DNA from: Flavobacteriales bacterium | GTDB lineage: Bacteria; Bacteroidota; Bacteroidia; Flavobacteriales_D; Crocinitomicaceae | Direction: 5' to 3' | Assembly: GCA_947470515.1 (NCBI GenBank) | Contig: CANITF010000004.1 | Location: 62,001-126,000, forward strand | Length of the DNA stretch: 64,000 bases | Shown here: piece by piece, positions 62,452-64,000 of the stretch | How the letters are laid out: every line of letters starts with the position of its first letter | How positions within the stretch are numbered: the first letter of the stretch is position 1 | Position numbers and translations under genes: made by a program | Notes under the pieces: generated by a model | What the model was told of the DNA's origin: nothing | The model's database searches: none | The model's input: the letters and a program-made list of their open reading frames with translations, nothing else

Positions 62452-64000
62452 ATGATTCTCTGTATAGCCGAAAAGCCATCCGTAGCAAAAGACATAGCGG
62501 AAATTCTGGGAGCCCGAAATAGAAAAGACGGCTACTGGGAAGGAAATGGCTATTGGGTTAGTTGGACATTTGGACATTTATGTACGTTAAAAGAGCCACA
62601 CGATTATAAAGAGAATTGGAAATGGTGGAAATTAGAAGATTTACCGATTATCCCTCAAAATTTTGGAATCAAGGTTGTAGATGACCCAGGAATCCAAAAA
62701 CAATTTAAATGTATTGAAAATTTAGTCGCTCAATGTGAGTCTGTTATAAATTGCGGTGATGCTGGGCAGGAAGGAGAGTTGATTCAACGATGGGTTTTAT
62801 TGAAGGCAAAATGCAATAAGCCTATTCAACGTCTATGGATTTCATCACTTACCGAAGAAGCAATCAAAGAGGGTTTTAAAAAACTGAAAGATTCCAAACA
62901 ATACGATAATTTGTATGCGGCTGGATCAGCTAGAGCAATTGGTGATTGGCTTTTAGGAATTAACGCAACGAGAGCGTTTACAAAGAAGTTCGGACAAGGA
63001 AAAGTAACACTTTCTGTAGGAAGGGTCCAAACGCCAACTTTAGCAATGATTGTTCAACGTCAAAAGGAAATAAACGCTTTTACAACAGCTGAATATTGGG
63101 AACTTAAAACAACTTATCGGGATACAGAATTCTTGTGTCAGATTGACCGTTTGACAAGTGAAGAGAAGGCAAATAAAGGACTGGAATACCTAAAACAACA
63201 TGAATTTGAAGTAACATCGTTTGAACAAAAAGAAGGAAAAGAAGGTAATCCTCGTTTGTTTGATTTAACTGGTCTTCAAGTTGAAGGAAACAAGAAATAT
63301 GGCTTTTCAGCAGACGAAACGTTAAAGCTTGTGCAAAGTTTGTACGAAAAGAAAATTGTTACATATCCTCGTGTCGATACAACATATTTATCAGAAGATA
63401 TTCATCCAAAAATTGAAGGAATTTTAAAAGGAATGCAGTATTATTCGCGTTTCACGGCACCATTATTACAAAAACCAATACCGAAATCAAAGACTGTTTT
63501 TGACGATAAAAAAGTTACTGATCACCATGCAATTATTCCGACAGGAGTAAATCCAAGTGGTATTTCACCGTTTGAGCAACAAGTTTATGATTTAATTGCA
63601 AAACGGTTTGTAGCTGTATTCTATCCAGAATGTAAAGTGTCAAATACGACGGTTTTAGCCAAAGTTGGTACACTCGATTTTAAAGTTACGGGCAAGCAAA
63701 TTATTGAACCAGGTTGGAGAGTTATTTACGACGAACCGAAATCCCAAATTACGAATAACGAATCCCAAATCAAAGACGACGAAGAACGCGTACTCCCAAT
63801 TTTCGAAAAAGGAGAAAAAGGACCTCATACACCAATCGTTCACAAGGGAAAAACATCGCCTCCCAAGCCATATACAGAGGCAACATTACTTCGAGCTATG
63901 GAGACTGCTGGAAGACAGGTAGACGATGAAGAAATGCGTGAATTGATGAAAGATAATGGAATTGGTCGACCATCTACTCGTGCAAACATCATCGAAACAT
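62452..64000 (+). CDS. topB: Type IA DNA topoisomerase III; 3' end outside window
   Basis: Relaxes or decatenates DNA through a covalent 5'-phosphotyrosine. 516 codons are present to the right edge. N-terminal MILCIAEKPSVAKDIAEILG is the Toprim start of topoisomerase III; the acidic cluster NCGDAGQEGELIQRW (about residues 100-114) binds magnesium, and the catalytic tyrosine is Y305 in VTYPRVDTTYLS. Further motifs, DHHAIIPTG and KPYTEATLLRAM, GIGRPSTRANIIET, fit. The segment 63739-63773 encodes KSQITNNESQIK from a copy of the intergenic repeat in a region where families usually vary in length. Confidence 0.96.
   Translation, partial: MILCIAEKPSVAKDIAEILGARNRKDGYWEGNGYWVSWTFGHLCTLKEPHDYKENWKWWKLEDLPIIPQNFGIKVVDDPGIQKQFKCIENLVAQCESVINCGDAGQEGELIQRWVLLKAKCNKPIQRLWISSLTEEAIKEGFKKLKDSKQYDNLYAAGSARAIGDWLLGINATRAFTKKFGQGKVTLSVGRVQTPTLAMIVQRQKEINAFTTAEYWELKTTYRDTEFLCQIDRLTSEEKANKGLEYLKQHEFEVTSFEQKEGKEGNPRLFDLTGLQVEGNKKYGFSADETLKLVQSLYEKKIVTYPRVDTTYLSEDIHPKIEGILKGMQYYSRFTAPLLQKPIPKSKTVFDDKKVTDHHAIIPTGVNPSGISPFEQQVYDLIAKRFVAVFYPECKVSNTTVLAKVGTLDFKVTGKQIIEPGWRVIYDEPKSQITNNESQIKDDEERVLPIFEKGEKGPHTPIVHKGKTSPPKPYTEATLLRAMETAGRQVDDEEMRELMKDNGIGRPSTRANIIET
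63739..63773 (+). repeat. In-frame copy of the intergenic repeat inside topB
   Basis: AAATCCCAAATTACGAATAA and CGAATCCCAAATC share the phrases of the repeats at 62362-62440 and, inverted, of 13013-13297. It keeps the reading frame and encodes a polar 12-residue loop. Confidence 0.75.

Noticed and set aside
63655-63922. Extra open frames on both strands at the topB end
   Set aside because: They overlap the conserved topoisomerase frame, which runs open across the whole stretch with recognisable motifs.

Overview
This window is low-GC DNA from a Bacteroidota genome, most likely Flavobacteriales and possibly a Fluviicola/Crocinitomicaceae-type organism. The grounds are: TAnnTTTG (-7) promoters, no Shine-Dalgarno pattern, type IX secretion system (T9SS) sorting domains on several giant surface proteins, the Bacteroidota version of the division/cell-wall (dcw) cluster (FtsL-like protein, PASTA-containing transpeptidase, insert-bearing MraY), and Bacteroidota-typical families such as an IPExxxDY-like protein and DUF5686. 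The genus is an inference; the phylum is well supported.

Layout. 1-5.3 kb: 5' part of gcvP, an acyltransferase remnant cut off at pyk, pyruvate kinase, an IPExxxDY-like protein and a 52-aa membrane microprotein. 5.4-16 kb: a secreted nuclease, a T9SS type A beta-propeller protein, a radical SAM/SPASM protein, a DUF5686 outer-membrane protein, a block of intergenic repeats and a PKD-rich T9SS type B protein. 16-18.1 kb: an NAD(P)-binding protein, heme A synthase and a CAT-anticodon tRNA. 18.1-32.1 kb: three related T9SS type B adhesin-like proteins of 992, 1189 and 2153 aa with about 2, 8 and 13 copies of one 70-aa repeat; the largest is preceded in an operon by two small secreted proteins. 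32.2-38.5 kb: msrA, a TPR protein and a lipoprotein downstream of serS, then rpmA-rplU and an EamA transporter, all on the minus strand.

38.6-55.1 kb is one plus-strand dcw cluster: mraZ, rsmH, ftsL-like, ftsI, murE, mraY, murD, an unrecognised 157-aa gene, ftsW, murG, murC, ftsQ, ftsA, ftsZ, then a GatB/YqeY gene. Together these make the lipid-linked peptidoglycan precursor from UDP-MurNAc and build the septal machinery. Many stops and starts overlap (TAATG or ATGA), which suggests translational coupling. 55.1-64 kb: a small exported protein, a methyltransferase, a glycosyltransferase and a YfhO-like membrane protein, then thyA, a CapA-like protein, folA (thymidylate/folate metabolism) and the 5' part of topB.

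Points most worth a second look: MraZ-type 10-bp repeats on both sides of the mraZ promoter; three genes with a perfect TAnnTTTG exactly 4 nt before the ATG (candidate leaderless genes); the 157-aa gene after murD, which may be a degenerate stand-alone Mur-ligase C-terminal domain; the graded adhesin repeat family; an ALK/LTK-like glycine-rich domain; and an intergenic repeat family that also appears in frame inside topB. I see no CRISPR array, insertion sequence, prophage or rRNA.
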